DNA of 64,000 nt from Streptomyces spiralis (GCF_014654675.1 NZ_BNBC01000004.1:100845-164844), one strand, 5' to 3'. Positions 34,499-43,607 are shown, numbered from the stretch's first letter. Numbers and translations: made by a program. Notes: a model not told the origin generated them from the letters alone.

Positions 34499-36229
34499 GT
34501 GAATTCCGCCTACACCGTCCCCGCCGTGGCGCTCGTCGTCGTGGCCACCGTCCTGGTCGGCGCGTTCGGACTGCGCGTGTCCCGGACGACGTCGGACTTC
34601 TACGTCGCCTCCCGCACCGTCGGCCCGCGCCTGAACGCGGCCGCCATCAGCGGCGAGTACCTCTCCGCCGCCTCCTTCCTGGGCATCGCCGGCCTGGTCC
34701 TGGTCCAGGGTCCCGACATGCTCTGGTACCCGGTCGGCTACACCGCCGGCTATCTGGTCCTGCTGCTGTTCGTCGCCGCCCCGCTGCGCCGCTCCGGCGC
34801 CTACACGCTGCCCGACTTCGCCGAGGCCCGGCTCGCCTCGCAGGGCGTGCGCCGGCTCGCGGGCGCCTTCGTCGTCGGCGTCGGATGGCTGTACCTGCTG
34901 CCGCAGCTGCAGGGCGCCGGGCTGACCCTGGCGGTGCTCACCGGGGCGCCCGACGCCCTCGGCGGCGTCGTCGTGGCCGCCGTCGTGGTGGCCACGGTCG
35001 CCGCGGGCGGCATGCGCAGCATCACCTTCGTCCAGGCCTTCCAGTACTGGCTGAAGCTGACCGCCCTGCTCGTCCCCGCCCTCTTCCTCGTCCTCGCCTG
35101 GCAGGGCGACGGCGCCCCCCGCCACGCCTTCGACGAACCGGCCGCCTTCCGCGAGCAGCGCACCGTCCGCGTCGACGGCACCCTCGACCTGCGGCTGGAG
35201 CGTCCGCTCACCGTCACCGTCAGCGGCACCGTGGACGGCCGCACCCACCACGACCGGCAGACGACCCTGGCCGTCGGCACCCACCACCTCGAGCGCGGCA
35301 CCCGGCTGACCTTCGCCCCGGGAACCGCCGTCCCCGAGGCCGCCCGGGGCGGCACCGGCGGCATGTCCACCTCGCTCACGGCGGGCCGCGAAGAACGGCC
35401 GCTGTACGCCACCTACGGCCTGATCGTCGCCACCTTCCTCGGCACCATGGGCCTGCCGCACGTCGTCGTCCGCTTCTACACCAGCCCGCACGGCGTCGCC
35501 GCCCGCCGCACCACGGTCGCCGTCCTCGGCCTGATCGGCGGCTTCTACCTGCTGCCTCCCCTCTACGGCGCCCTCGGCCGGCTCTACGCCCCGGAGCTGA
35601 CGATCACCGGGAACGCGGACGCCGCCGTCCTGCTGCTGCCCGACCGGATGATCGGCGGCCTCGGCGGCGACCTGCTGGGCGCGCTGGTCGCGGGCGGCGC
35701 CTTCGCCGCGTTCCTGTCCACGGCCTCCGGCCTGACCATGGCGGTGGCCGGAGTGCTCACCCAGGACGTGCTGCCCTCGCGCGGCCCGCTGCCCGCCCGC
35801 GGCGTACGGCACTTCCGGCTCGGCACGGTGCTCGCCATGGCCGTGCCGCTGGCCGCGAGCGTGCTGGTCGGCGGACTGCCGGTGGCCGACGCGGTCGGGC
35901 TCGCCTTCGCCGTGTCCGCCTCGTCCTTCTGCCCGCTGCTCGTCCTCGGCATCTGGTGGCGGCGGCTCACTCCGCCCGGCGCCGCCGCCGGCATGCTGAC
36001 CGGCGGCGGCGCCGCGCTCGTCGCCGTCGCCGTGACCATGGCCGGCGTGCCCGGCAGCGGACCGCTGCACGCCCTGCTCGCCTGGCCCGCCCTGTGGTCG
36101 GTGCCCCTGGGTTTCCTCACCATGGTGCTGGTGTCCCTGGCCACCCCGGGCCGGGTCCCCGCCGGTACGGCCGCGGTCCTCGCGCGCTTCCACCTGCCCG
36201 AGCAGCTGCGGGCGGAGGTGCAGGCGTGA
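34499..36229 (+). CDS. sodium:solute symporter (acetate/monocarboxylate type)
   Basis: 576 residues starting with GTG. It has about 13 hydrophobic segments and the SSS-family blocks AAISGEYLSAASFLGIAG, YPVGYTAGYLVLLLFVAAPLRRSG, and GTMGLPHVVVRFYTSP. These resemble ActP/MctC monocarboxylate carriers. Residues about 213-300 form an unusual hydrophilic insert of beta-like, Thr/Arg-rich sequence between two helices (RVDGTLDLRLERPLTVTV), probably an extracytoplasmic domain. Coupled by a four-base overlap to the kinase gene. The substrate (acetate, pyruvate, propionate or other) is inferred. Confidence 0.88.
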   Translation: MNSAYTVPAVALVVVATVLVGAFGLRVSRTTSDFYVASRTVGPRLNAAAISGEYLSAASFLGIAGLVLVQGPDMLWYPVGYTAGYLVLLLFVAAPLRRSGAYTLPDFAEARLASQGVRRLAGAFVVGVGWLYLLPQLQGAGLTLAVLTGAPDALGGVVVAAVVVATVAAGGMRSITFVQAFQYWLKLTALLVPALFLVLAWQGDGAPRHAFDEPAAFREQRTVRVDGTLDLRLERPLTVTVSGTVDGRTHHDRQTTLAVGTHHLERGTRLTFAPGTAVPEAARGGTGGMSTSLTAGREERPLYATYGLIVATFLGTMGLPHVVVRFYTSPHGVAARRTTVAVLGLIGGFYLLPPLYGALGRLYAPELTITGNADAAVLLLPDRMIGGLGGDLLGALVAGGAFAAFLSTASGLTMAVAGVLTQDVLPSRGPLPARGVRHFRLGTVLAMAVPLAASVLVGGLPVADAVGLAFAVSASSFCPLLVLGIWWRRLTPPGAAAGMLTGGGAALVAVAVTMAGVPGSGPLHALLAWPALWSVPLGFLTMVLVSLATPGRVPAGTAAVLARFHLPEQLRAEVQA

Positions 36230-37437
36230 GCGGCTTCCTCGCCGGACTGTGCGTGGCCGTCCTGCCGCTGCTGGCCGCCGGCTTCTGGCTCGGCCGGCGC
36301 ACCGCCCGGACACCGCACCTCGGCGGGCTCGGCACCCCCGTCGAGCACGCCACCTTCCAGACCCTGCACACCGCCTCCCTGGCCGCGCCCCCGCTGCGGG
36401 CCGGGATGACCGAGGAGACCGCCCGCAGGTCGGCCCGCCGGCTGCGCTCCCTGCTCGGCACCGACGCGCTCTGCCTCACCGACGACACCCAGGTCCTGGC
36501 CTGGGACGGGGTCGGCGCCCACCACCGCGGCGAGATCATGGACCGGCTCACCGGGCCGCTGGACACCGGCCGCGGCGAGGCCTTCCGCCTGACCTGCGAG
36601 ATCCCGGACTGTCCGGTGCGCTGGGCCGTCGTCGCCCCGCTCACCGTGGACGACCGTGTGCACGGCGCCCTGGTCGCCTGCGCGCCCCGCGAGTCCGCCG
36701 TCCTGGTCCGCGCCGCCGCCGAGGTCGCCCGGTTCGTCTCCGTCCAGCTGGAGCTCGCCGAGCTCGACCGGTCCCGTACCCGGCTGATCGAGGCCGAGAT
36801 CAAGGCGCTGCGGGCGCAGATCTCCCCGCACTTCATCTTCAACTCGCTCGCGGTGATCGCCTCGTTCGTCCGCACCGATCCCGAGCGCGCCCGCGAGCTG
36901 CTGCTGGAGTTCGCCGACTTCACCCGCTACTCGTTCCGGCGGCACGGCGACTTCACCACCCTGGCCGACGAGCTCCACGCCATCGAGCACTACCTGGCGC
37001 TGGTGCGGGCCCGCTTCGGCGACCGCCTCGCCGTCACTCTTCAGATCGCCCCCGAGGTGCTCCCGGTCACCCTGCCCTTCCTGTGCCTGCAGCCGCTCGT
37101 GGAGAACGCCGTCAAGCACGGCCTGGAGGGCAAGACCGGCACCTGCCGCATCCGCATCACTGCCCAGGACGCGGGCGCCGAGGCGCTCGTCGTCATCGAG
37201 GACGACGGCGCCGGCATGGACCCCGAGCTGCTGCGCCGCATCCTCGCCGGCGAGGACAGCCCCTCCGGCGGCATCGGACTGTCCAACGTCGACGACCGGC
37301 TCCGCCAGGTCTACGGCGACGACCACGGCCTGGTCATAGAGACCGCGCCGGGCGCGGGCATGAAGATCATCGTCCGGCTGCCGAAGTACCAGCCGGGCGT
37401 GCACTCCTCGGGACGGCTCGGACAGCTCGCCGACTGA
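36226..37437 (+). CDS. LytS/YehU-type sensor histidine kinase
   Basis: 403 residues, GTG start overlapping the symporter stop (GTGA). One N-terminal membrane anchor (LAGLCVAVLPLLAAGFWLG) leads to a GAF-like domain (about 40-185). The His_kinase box is ISPHFIFNSLAVIASFV with His202, and the GHKL ATPase has LVENAVKHGLEG and DDGAGMDPELL with GGIGLSNVDDRLRQVYG. Unlike classical LytS it lacks the five- to eight-helix 5TM-LYT domain, so the signal may come through the symporter. It pairs with the LytTR regulator at the operon start. Confidence 0.92.
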   Translation: MSGFLAGLCVAVLPLLAAGFWLGRRTARTPHLGGLGTPVEHATFQTLHTASLAAPPLRAGMTEETARRSARRLRSLLGTDALCLTDDTQVLAWDGVGAHHRGEIMDRLTGPLDTGRGEAFRLTCEIPDCPVRWAVVAPLTVDDRVHGALVACAPRESAVLVRAAAEVARFVSVQLELAELDRSRTRLIEAEIKALRAQISPHFIFNSLAVIASFVRTDPERARELLLEFADFTRYSFRRHGDFTTLADELHAIEHYLALVRARFGDRLAVTLQIAPEVLPVTLPFLCLQPLVENAVKHGLEGKTGTCRIRITAQDAGAEALVVIEDDGAGMDPELLRRILAGEDSPSGGIGLSNVDDRLRQVYGDDHGLVIETAPGAGMKIIVRLPKYQPGVHSSGRLGQLAD

Positions 37438-37500
37438 GGAACGGGGGCCCGGATCCTCGAGGCCCGGTGCTCCGCCGCCCGCTGCTCCGGGGCCCGGGGC

Positions 37501-37674
37501 TCAGGCGTTGCCGTGGGTGACCACCATGCCGAGGGTGATCAGGCCCAGCACGACCCATCCGAACCACAGCCAGCCATTGCCGCCGAGCGCCACCGAGTAG
37601 GCCGTCACGGCGATCAGGGAACCCACGGTGAGCGCTCCCATCGCCTTGGTGGAACCGTCCGTCGAACCGGGCAT
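37501..37674 (-). CDS. 57-residue membrane protein
   Basis: A short gene (57 residues) read on the minus strand: MPGSTDGSTKAMGALTVGSL, then a hydrophobic segment IAVTAYSVALGGNGWLW and a second one GWVVLGLITLGMVVTHG. The ribosome site GGAGGG stands eight bases before the ATG, which supports real translation. Two short helices suggest an integral membrane peptide. Function unknown. It faces the LytS gene and lies downstream of the CtaG-like gene start region on the same strand, 136 bases after that gene's stop. Confidence 0.7.
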   Translation of the reverse strand: MPGSTDGSTKAMGALTVGSLIAVTAYSVALGGNGWLWFGWVVLGLITLGMVVTHGNA

Positions 37675-37810
37675 CGCGACACCCTCCTCGTGGTCCGTCT
37701 CCCCTCCATGGTGCCCCGGTTCCGCCGTCCGAGCGGTGGCGGTGCGGGGGGAAGCGGGGGATCGCGGAGGAAAAAGCCCGAGGACGCGAAGAGATGTCCG
37801 GTTCGGGTGC

Positions 37811-38761
37811 TCAGTTCCCGCGTGCCTGGAGCGAGGCCAGGTAGGCGTTGTACGCCTCGAGTTCCTTGTCGCCGTCCCGGTCCGCGGCCCGGTCCTTGCG
37901 TTTGGCCTGCCGCTGCTCGGAGCGGTACCACTGGAACAGCAGCGCCAGCAGCACCAGGACGGAGGGGACCTCGCTGAAGGCCCAGGCGATGCCGCCGGCC
38001 GCGGACTGGTCGGACAGCGCGTCGATGCCGAGGGAGGCCGGCGGATGCCGGAAGGTGTCCACCATGGGTGTGGACCCCATCATCAGCGCGATGCCGAAGA
38101 ACGCGTGGAACGGCATGCCCGCGAACAGCTCCAGCATCCGCATCAGATAGCCCGGGCGGTTCGGGCCCGGGTCGACGCCCATGATCGGCCAGAAGAAGGC
38201 CAGGCCGACCGCGAGGAAGTGCACCATCATCGCGATGTGCCCCGTCTTCGACCCCATCAGGAAGTCGAACAGCGGTGTGAAGTACAACGCATACAGGCTC
38301 GCGATGAACAGCGGGATGGTGAACGCGGCGTGCGTGACGACCCGGACGTAGCGGCTGTGCAGCAGGGCCAGCAGCAGCTCGCGCGGCCCCTTGCGGCCCC
38401 GGCCCGCCACCGGCAGTGCGCGCAGCGCCAGCGTGATCGGGGCACCGAGCAGGATCAGGATCGGCGACAGCATGCTGATGACCATGTGCTGCACCATGTG
38501 CACGCTGAACATGACCATCCCGTAGTCGTTCAGCCCGGTGCACATCACGAGGCCCACGGTCAGCACGCCCACGACGTAGGCCACGGTGCGGCCCACCGGC
38601 CAGGAGTCGCCGCGCCGCCGCAGCCGCAGCACGCCCCAGCCGTACAGGCCGAGGCCGAGCAGACAGGCGGCGAGGAAGAACGGGTCGGCGGACCACTCGA
38701 GGCCGCGGCCCAGGGTGAACGGCGGCAGGTCCATGGTCATGCCATGCCCGCTGTGATCCAT
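37811..38761 (-). CDS. CtaG/Caa3-type cytochrome oxidase assembly membrane protein
   Basis: 316 residues with about seven hydrophobic helices. The conserved histidines and methionines are present: MFSVHMVQHMVISMLSPILILLG, IAMMVHFLAVGLAFFWPIMGVDP and LFAGMPFHAFFGIALMMG. These define the Caa3_CtaG family, needed to place copper in cytochrome c oxidase. The N-terminus MDHSGHGMTMD is rich in His and Met and could bind copper. It carries no adjacent oxidase genes. The upstream region contains a 30-nt tandem duplication. Confidence 0.88.
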   Translation of the reverse strand: MDHSGHGMTMDLPPFTLGRGLEWSADPFFLAACLLGLGLYGWGVLRLRRRGDSWPVGRTVAYVVGVLTVGLVMCTGLNDYGMVMFSVHMVQHMVISMLSPILILLGAPITLALRALPVAGRGRKGPRELLLALLHSRYVRVVTHAAFTIPLFIASLYALYFTPLFDFLMGSKTGHIAMMVHFLAVGLAFFWPIMGVDPGPNRPGYLMRMLELFAGMPFHAFFGIALMMGSTPMVDTFRHPPASLGIDALSDQSAAGGIAWAFSEVPSVLVLLALLFQWYRSEQRQAKRKDRAADRDGDKELEAYNAYLASLQARGN

Positions 38762-38790
38762 CCGCCGGCTCCTGATTCGTGGGGGTTGTG

Positions 38791-38850
38791 CGCTGTCTGA
38801 CCGCAGCTGTGCGTGTCCGCCGCTGTCTGTCCGCAGCTGTCTGTCCGCAC
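38791..38850. repeat. 30-nt tandem duplication upstream of the CtaG-like gene
   Basis: Two adjacent 30-nt blocks (38791-38820, 38821-38850) share the first 20 nt except one base and keep the word TGTCCGC after it. They contain four copies of the word CTGTSTGNCCGC. They lie just upstream of the CtaG-like start and could carry the promoter or a repeated operator. Confidence 0.5.
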
Positions 38851-38858
38851 CAGACTAG

Positions 38859-38894
38859 AACCGCCCCCGGTCGCGACGGCGAGCGGGGGCGGTT
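38859..38894 (-). terminator. hairpin terminator after pfkA
   Basis: AACCGCCCCCG and CGGGGGCGGTT form a perfect 11-bp stem with a 14-base loop, 26 bases downstream of the pfkA stop on the minus strand. TT flanks suit a weak U end. Confidence 0.8.
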
Positions 38895-38919
38895 GGAGTC
38901 CGAGTGTGCCGCGTGTGAC

Positions 38920-39945
38920 CTACAGCACGCACTCCGCCTCGGCGTACCGGTCGGCGGGAACCGTCTTGAGGGTCTCGACCGCCTCGGCCAGCGACACCAT
39001 CACGATGTCCGTGCCGCGCAGCGCGGTCATCCGGCCGAACTCCCCGCGGTGCACGGCCTCCACGGCGTGCCAGCCGAACCGGGTGGCCAGCACCCGGTCG
39101 TACGCCGTCGGCGTGCCGCCGCGCTGGACGTGCCCGAGGATGACCGGCCGGGCCTCCTTGCCCAGGCGGTGCTCCAGCTCCAGGGAGAGCTGCCGGGCGA
39201 TGCCCGCGAACCGCTCGTGGCCGTAGATGTCCTTGCCGCCCTCGTCGAAGTCCATGGTGCCCGGCAGGGGCTTGGCGCCCTCCGCGGCCACGACGATCGC
39301 GAACCGCTTGCCCGCCGAGAACCGCTCGCCGACCTTCTTCGTCAGCTCCTCGATGTCGAAGGGCCGTTCGGGAACGACGACGGCGTGGGCACCGGCCGCC
39401 ATGCCGGACTGGAGCGCGATCCAGCCGGTGTGGCGCCCCATGACCTCGACGATCAGCACCCGCTGGTGGGACTCGGCGGTGGTCTTCAGACGGTCCAGGG
39501 CCTCGGTGGCGACGGTCACGGCCGTGTCGAAGCCGAACGTGACGTCCGTCACCGCGATGTCGTTGTCGATGGTCTTCGGCACGCCGACGATGGGCAGTCC
39601 GTTGTCGGAGAGCAGCCGGGCCGCCTTGAGCGTGCCCTCGCCGCCGATCGGGATGATCGCGTCCAGACCGAGCTCCTGGACGTGGCCCCTGGCCCGCTCC
39701 ACACCGTCCCGCAGGTGCTCGGGGCGGACCCGTGAGGAACCGAGGATGGTGCCGCCGCGCGCCAGGATGCCGCCGACGGCGTCGAGGTCGAGCTTGAGGT
39801 AGTCGCACTCCAGGAGGCCCTTCCAGCCGTCCCGGAAGCCGATGACCTCGTCGCCGTGGTCGGCGACGGCGCGGTGCACGACGGACCGGATGACGGCGTT
39901 CAGGCCGGGGCAGTCGCCGCCGGACGTGAGGACACCAATGCGCAT
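38920..39945 (-). CDS. pfkA: 6-phosphofructokinase
   Basis: 341 residues. The ATP/Gly-rich start MRIGVLTSGGDCPGLNAVIR, the active-site blocks GGEGTLKAA, PKTIDNDIAVTD, EVMGRHTGWIAL and GHVQRGGTPTAYDR are all present. The combination GGEGT with PKTIDND is that of the actinobacterial group III enzymes, which include both ATP- and PPi-dependent members; sequence alone does not settle the phosphoryl donor. Glycolytic, cytoplasmic. The ATG at 39945 starts the conserved domain; the frame is open 22 codons upstream without similarity. A hairpin terminator follows. Confidence 0.94.
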   Translation of the reverse strand: MRIGVLTSGGDCPGLNAVIRSVVHRAVADHGDEVIGFRDGWKGLLECDYLKLDLDAVGGILARGGTILGSSRVRPEHLRDGVERARGHVQELGLDAIIPIGGEGTLKAARLLSDNGLPIVGVPKTIDNDIAVTDVTFGFDTAVTVATEALDRLKTTAESHQRVLIVEVMGRHTGWIALQSGMAAGAHAVVVPERPFDIEELTKKVGERFSAGKRFAIVVAAEGAKPLPGTMDFDEGGKDIYGHERFAGIARQLSLELEHRLGKEARPVILGHVQRGGTPTAYDRVLATRFGWHAVEAVHRGEFGRMTALRGTDIVMVSLAEAVETLKTVPADRYAEAECVL

Positions 39946-40249
39946 AGCCCGAATAACCTTCTCCACATGGGCACGGGACCGGACCGCGCTGTCCGGCTCG
40001 ATCCCCGCCACCCTAGCGGCACCAGGGGGCAGGTCCGAACCATGCGTCCGCCTGCTGGACGGGGCCGCTCACCTGTGCGGACGGCCCGTCAGACGGGCTG
40101 ATCGCGCCGTGCTGACGGGCCGGTGTACGCGAGCTCGCACGAGCCGCGGAAGTACCGTTTCCCGCGCGCCCCCGGCACGCGCCGAGGCGGGGTCCGGGGG
40201 CGCGGAGGCCGCTGAGCGGCTGTCCTGCGCGGGCTGCTGGACGGCTGTC
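39946..40249. other. 304-base gene-less spacer with a 25-nt duplication
   Basis: No supportable gene. Two 25-nt units (40217-40241 and 40242-40266, one internal base changed) repeat the word CGGCTGTCCT-CGCGGGCTGCTG; the second unit contains the gatD stop codon and last codons. In the other copy the stop equivalent (CTA on plus) reads CTG. The rest is GC-rich with several weak hairpins and must hold the pfkA promoter. Confidence 0.55.
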
Positions 40250-40978
40250 CTACGCGGGCTGCTGCGCGGCCGTGATGCGCTCGTTGCGCAGGGCCTCGTA
40301 CCAGCGGTCGTCGATCGGCGGCAGCGCGTTGACGTCGAGCGCCAGCTTCAGCAGCAGGTCCGCGATCTGCGGGTTGCGGGCCAGCACCGGCCCGTGCATG
40401 TACGTGCCGAAGACGGTGTCGTTGTACGCGCCCTCCGTGCCGTCGCCCGTGCCGTTGCCCTTGCCGATGCGGACCTGCGCGAAGGGGCGGGCGGTCGGGC
40501 CGAGGTGGGTGACGCCCTGGTGGTTCTCGAAGCCGGTCAGCGGCGGCAGGCCGAGCCGCGGGTCGATGTCGCCCAGCACGTCGCCGACGCACCGCTCGCC
40601 CTCGCCGCGCACCGAGACCACGTCGAGCAGGCCCAGGCCCGGCTCGCGCTGGCCGAGGTCGTTGACGAACTCGTGACCGAGGATCTGGTAGCCGGCGCAG
40701 ACGGAGAACACGATCGCCCCGTTCTGCACGGCCTGGTACAGGTGCCCGTCGCGGCGCAGCCGCTCCGCCGCCAGCCGCTGCGGCCGGTCCTCGCCGCCGC
40801 CGATCAGGTAGATGTCGCCGGAGGTCGGGATCGGCTGGTCGCTGCGCACGTCGAGGCGGGCCACGTCCAGGCCGCGCTGGCGGGCCCGGCGCTCCACGAC
40901 GAGCGCGTTGCCCTGGTCGCCGTAGGTGCTCAGCAGGTCCGGGTAGATCCACACCAGCCGCAGTTGGTTGTCGCTCAT
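40250..40978 (-). CDS. gatD: lipid II isoglutaminyl synthase, glutaminase subunit GatD
   Basis: 242 residues of a class I glutamine amidotransferase of the CobB/CobQ type. The nucleophile cysteine is in IVFSVCAGYQILGHEF, with histidine in YMHGPVLARNP and the start LRLVWIYPDLLSTYGDQGN. With MurT it amidates the D-Glu of lipid II, giving D-isoglutamine. It follows murT by 20 bases. Essential in many Gram-positive bacteria, so this is a core gene amid accessory DNA. Confidence 0.93.
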   Translation of the reverse strand: MSDNQLRLVWIYPDLLSTYGDQGNALVVERRARQRGLDVARLDVRSDQPIPTSGDIYLIGGGEDRPQRLAAERLRRDGHLYQAVQNGAIVFSVCAGYQILGHEFVNDLGQREPGLGLLDVVSVRGEGERCVGDVLGDIDPRLGLPPLTGFENHQGVTHLGPTARPFAQVRIGKGNGTGDGTEGAYNDTVFGTYMHGPVLARNPQIADLLLKLALDVNALPPIDDRWYEALRNERITAAQQPA

Positions 40979-40998
40979 GAAGTGGTCGTCCTCCGTGG

Positions 40999-42237
40999 TC
41001 AGTTGCCGACGCGGCGGCGCAGGTCCTGGAACGCGGTGTAGTTGGCGATGACCTCGATCCGGCCCGGCGGGGCCTGCTGCACGGCCTGGTCGAGGTTCTC
41101 GCAGACCTGGAAGTGCTGGTTCGCGACCTCCAGACGCACCGCGAGGTCCAGCTTCCGGTCACCGATCACGAAGAGCGGGTGGCCGGTCAGACGCGTGTAG
41201 TCGACGTCCCACAGCCAGGAGGTGTCCGTGCCGTCCGCGCCGCGCGCGTTCACCGACAGGATGACCGGGGTGGGCGGCGGGTCGATGAGCGAGAACGTCT
41301 CCAGCCAGCCGGCCGGGTTCTTCGCCAGCAGCAGGCGCAGGTCGCGGCCCTGGAACTGGACGACGTCGTAGCGCCCGGCCACCGCCTGCACCTGGTACAT
41401 CCGCTCCAGGGCGACCTGCGGCGGCACCCCGAAGACGGCGGCGACGGCCGCGGAGGAGGCGGCGTTGGCCTTGTTGGCGCGGCCCGGGAGCTGCAGGTGG
41501 ATCGGCCAGGCCGAGCCGTGCGGGTCCAGCACGTGGTCGCCGGAGAGCGCCCAGCTGGGCGTGGGCCGGCGGAAGCCGCACTCGCCGCAGAACCAGTCGT
41601 CCCCGGGGCGCTGCATCACACCGCCGCAGGACGGGCACGACCAGGCGTCGTCCTTCCACATCTGCCCGGCGGCCACCCAGATGACGTTGGGCGAGGAGGA
41701 CGCGGCCCACACCACCAGCGGGTCGTCGCAGTTGGCGACGATCACGGCCTTGGAGCCGGCCAGCCCCTCGCGCCAGTTCTCGGCGAGCATCCGGGTCTCG
41801 GCGGCACGGTCGAGCTGGTCGCGGGAGAGGTTGAGCAGCGCGATGCACTTGGGGCCGGTGTCGCGGGCCACACCCGCGAGGTACTTCTCGTCGACCTCTA
41901 TCACGCCGAACTTCGCGTCCGAGCCGCCCGCCAGCGCGGAGGTGATGCCGGCCGGCATGTTGGCGCCGAGGGCGTTGGAGACGACCGGGCCGGCGGCCCG
42001 CAGCGCCTCGGCGATGAGCCGCGTGGTGGTGGTCTTGCCGTTGGTCGCCGAGACCAGGACGACGTCCAGGTTCTGGGCGAGCCGGCCGAGCAGGTCGGGG
42101 TCGAGCTTGAGGGCCACCCGACCGCCGATCACCGAACCGCTGCCGCGCCCCGCGGCGCGCGATGCCGCCGCGACCGCCTTGCCCGCGGTCACGGCCAGCT
42201 TGGCCCGCGGCGTGAGCGGGTCCGAGTTGCCTGCCAT
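40999..42237 (-). CDS. murT: lipid II isoglutaminyl synthase, ligase subunit MurT
   Basis: 412 residues, a Mur-ligase relative. The ATP loop is VSATNGKTTTTRL, the carbamylated-lysine equivalent lies in FGVIEVDEKYLAGVA, and ANKANAASSAAVAAVFG follows. Inserted in the middle is the Cys4 zinc ribbon CPSCGG-17-CGECG that is characteristic of MurT. The ATG at 42237 follows an AGGATCG; a longer open frame upstream is non-homologous. It is the first gene of murT-gatD and is divergent from def by 159 bases. Confidence 0.93.
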   Translation of the reverse strand: MAGNSDPLTPRAKLAVTAGKAVAAASRAAGRGSGSVIGGRVALKLDPDLLGRLAQNLDVVLVSATNGKTTTTRLIAEALRAAGPVVSNALGANMPAGITSALAGGSDAKFGVIEVDEKYLAGVARDTGPKCIALLNLSRDQLDRAAETRMLAENWREGLAGSKAVIVANCDDPLVVWAASSSPNVIWVAAGQMWKDDAWSCPSCGGVMQRPGDDWFCGECGFRRPTPSWALSGDHVLDPHGSAWPIHLQLPGRANKANAASSAAVAAVFGVPPQVALERMYQVQAVAGRYDVVQFQGRDLRLLLAKNPAGWLETFSLIDPPPTPVILSVNARGADGTDTSWLWDVDYTRLTGHPLFVIGDRKLDLAVRLEVANQHFQVCENLDQAVQQAPPGRIEVIANYTAFQDLRRRVGN

Positions 42238-42396
42238 CAGTTCTCGATCCTCCTTGCATACGCGCCGCGCCTGAGCCATCCGGCAACGTGGTGTGGGCCT
42301 CAGCCTATCGAGATCCGTTCGCACTCCCGAACCCCGGCACCGTCGCGACGCCCGCGCGCCCTTCGCGCGTGACGACAGGACCGTACCCTTGCCGCC

Positions 42397-42966
42397 ATGC
42401 CACACCGCTCGATCCCGGGCGCCCGCGGGCGCGTCCGGCCCCTCAGCCTGCTCTCGGACCCGGTGCTGCACGCGCCATGCCGCGAGGTCACCGGCTTCGG
42501 CCCCCAACTGTCGGAGCTCGTGGAGGACCTGTTCGCCACGATGTACGCCGCCCGTGGCGTCGGCCTGGCCGCCAACCAGGTGGGGGAGTCGCTGCGGGTG
42601 TTCGTCTACGACTGCCCCGACGACGAGGACGTGCGTCACCTCGGTCACGTGGTGAACCCGCGCCTGGTGGAGACCGGCGGCGTGGTGGTCCGCGGCCCGG
42701 AGGGCTGTCTGTCCCTGCCGGGTCTGGAGGCGGGCACCGAGCGCCACGACGAGGCGGTCGTCGAGGGCTTCACGGTGACCGGAGAGCCGGTCACCGTGCA
42801 CGGGACGGGGTTCTTCGCCCGCTGTCTGCAGCACGAGTGCGACCACCTGGACGGCGGCCTGTACCTGGATCATCTGACGGGGTGGCGGCGGCGCAGGCTG
42901 CTCGGGCAGGTGGCGAAGGCGCCCTGGAACCGCGATCAGGCCGGCGGTGGGGAATCCGGGTCCTAG
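42397..42966 (+). CDS. def: peptide deformylase
   Basis: 189 residues. The three family motifs are GVGLAANQVGES, EGCLSLPG and QHECDHLDGGLYLDH (metal ligands Cys, His, His and catalytic Glu). It removes formyl groups from new protein N-termini. The C-terminus is extended by a short basic tail. Its stop overlaps the stop of the convergent TetR gene by four bases. It is one of probably several def genes in a Streptomyces. Confidence 0.94.
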   Translation: MPHRSIPGARGRVRPLSLLSDPVLHAPCREVTGFGPQLSELVEDLFATMYAARGVGLAANQVGESLRVFVYDCPDDEDVRHLGHVVNPRLVETGGVVVRGPEGCLSLPGLEAGTERHDEAVVEGFTVTGEPVTVHGTGFFARCLQHECDHLDGGLYLDHLTGWRRRRLLGQVAKAPWNRDQAGGGESGS

Positions 42967-43607
42967 AACCCCGGGCCGCCGATCCTGTCCCCGGCCGCCG
43001 CGAGGCGGCCCCAGAGGAGGTCGGCGAGGCTGCGGACCAGTTCCGCGCGGGAGCAGGGGCGCTCGCCCAGCCACCAGTCGCCGGCCGCGTGCATCATGCC
43101 GACGATGCCGTGGCCCCACACGCGCGCCAGCTGCTGGCTGTTCGGGCCGAGGTCCAGGCGCTCCTCGATGACCTGGGCCAGCTCCTCGCCCATGCGGCGC
43201 AGCAGTGGGGCGGAGTGCTTGCCGACGTCGAAGCCCTGGTCGCCGCCCTGGCCGCCCTCCGCCGGATGCATCAGGAACCGGTACACCTGCGGACGGGCCT
43301 CGATGGCCGCCAGATAGGTGTCCAGCGTCGACTCCACCCGTTCCCGTCGGTCCGCGGGGGCGTCCAGGGCGGCCCGCAGCGAGTCGAGCAGGGCGTCGGT
43401 GTGCCGCTTGGCGAGGGCGGCGTAAAGGCCGCCCTTGTCGCCGAAGTGGCGGTAGAGGATCGGCTTGGTGATGCCGGCCTCGGCGGCGATGGCGTTCATC
43501 GAGGCCTGTGGGCCGTCGCGCAGCACCACCCGGTCGGCGGCCTCCAGCAGCTCGCGCCGTCGGCGGTCGGCGGACCGCTGCTGATCGGTCCGCTGTGTGG
43601 TGTCCAT
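42963..43607 (-). CDS. TetR-family repressor
   Basis: 214 residues. The N-terminal HTH is typical: LLEAADRVVLRDGPQASMNAIAAEAGITKPILYRHFGDKGGLYAALAKRH. The C-terminal effector region (residues about 75-200) has no assigned ligand; an acyl-CoA is likely from context. It is divergent from the acyl-CoA dehydrogenase gene, and the spacer contains a perfect dyad operator, so it should repress that gene and perhaps itself. Confidence 0.92.
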   Translation of the reverse strand: MDTTQRTDQQRSADRRRRELLEAADRVVLRDGPQASMNAIAAEAGITKPILYRHFGDKGGLYAALAKRHTDALLDSLRAALDAPADRRERVESTLDTYLAAIEARPQVYRFLMHPAEGGQGGDQGFDVGKHSAPLLRRMGEELAQVIEERLDLGPNSQQLARVWGHGIVGMMHAAGDWWLGERPCSRAELVRSLADLLWGRLAAAGDRIGGPGF

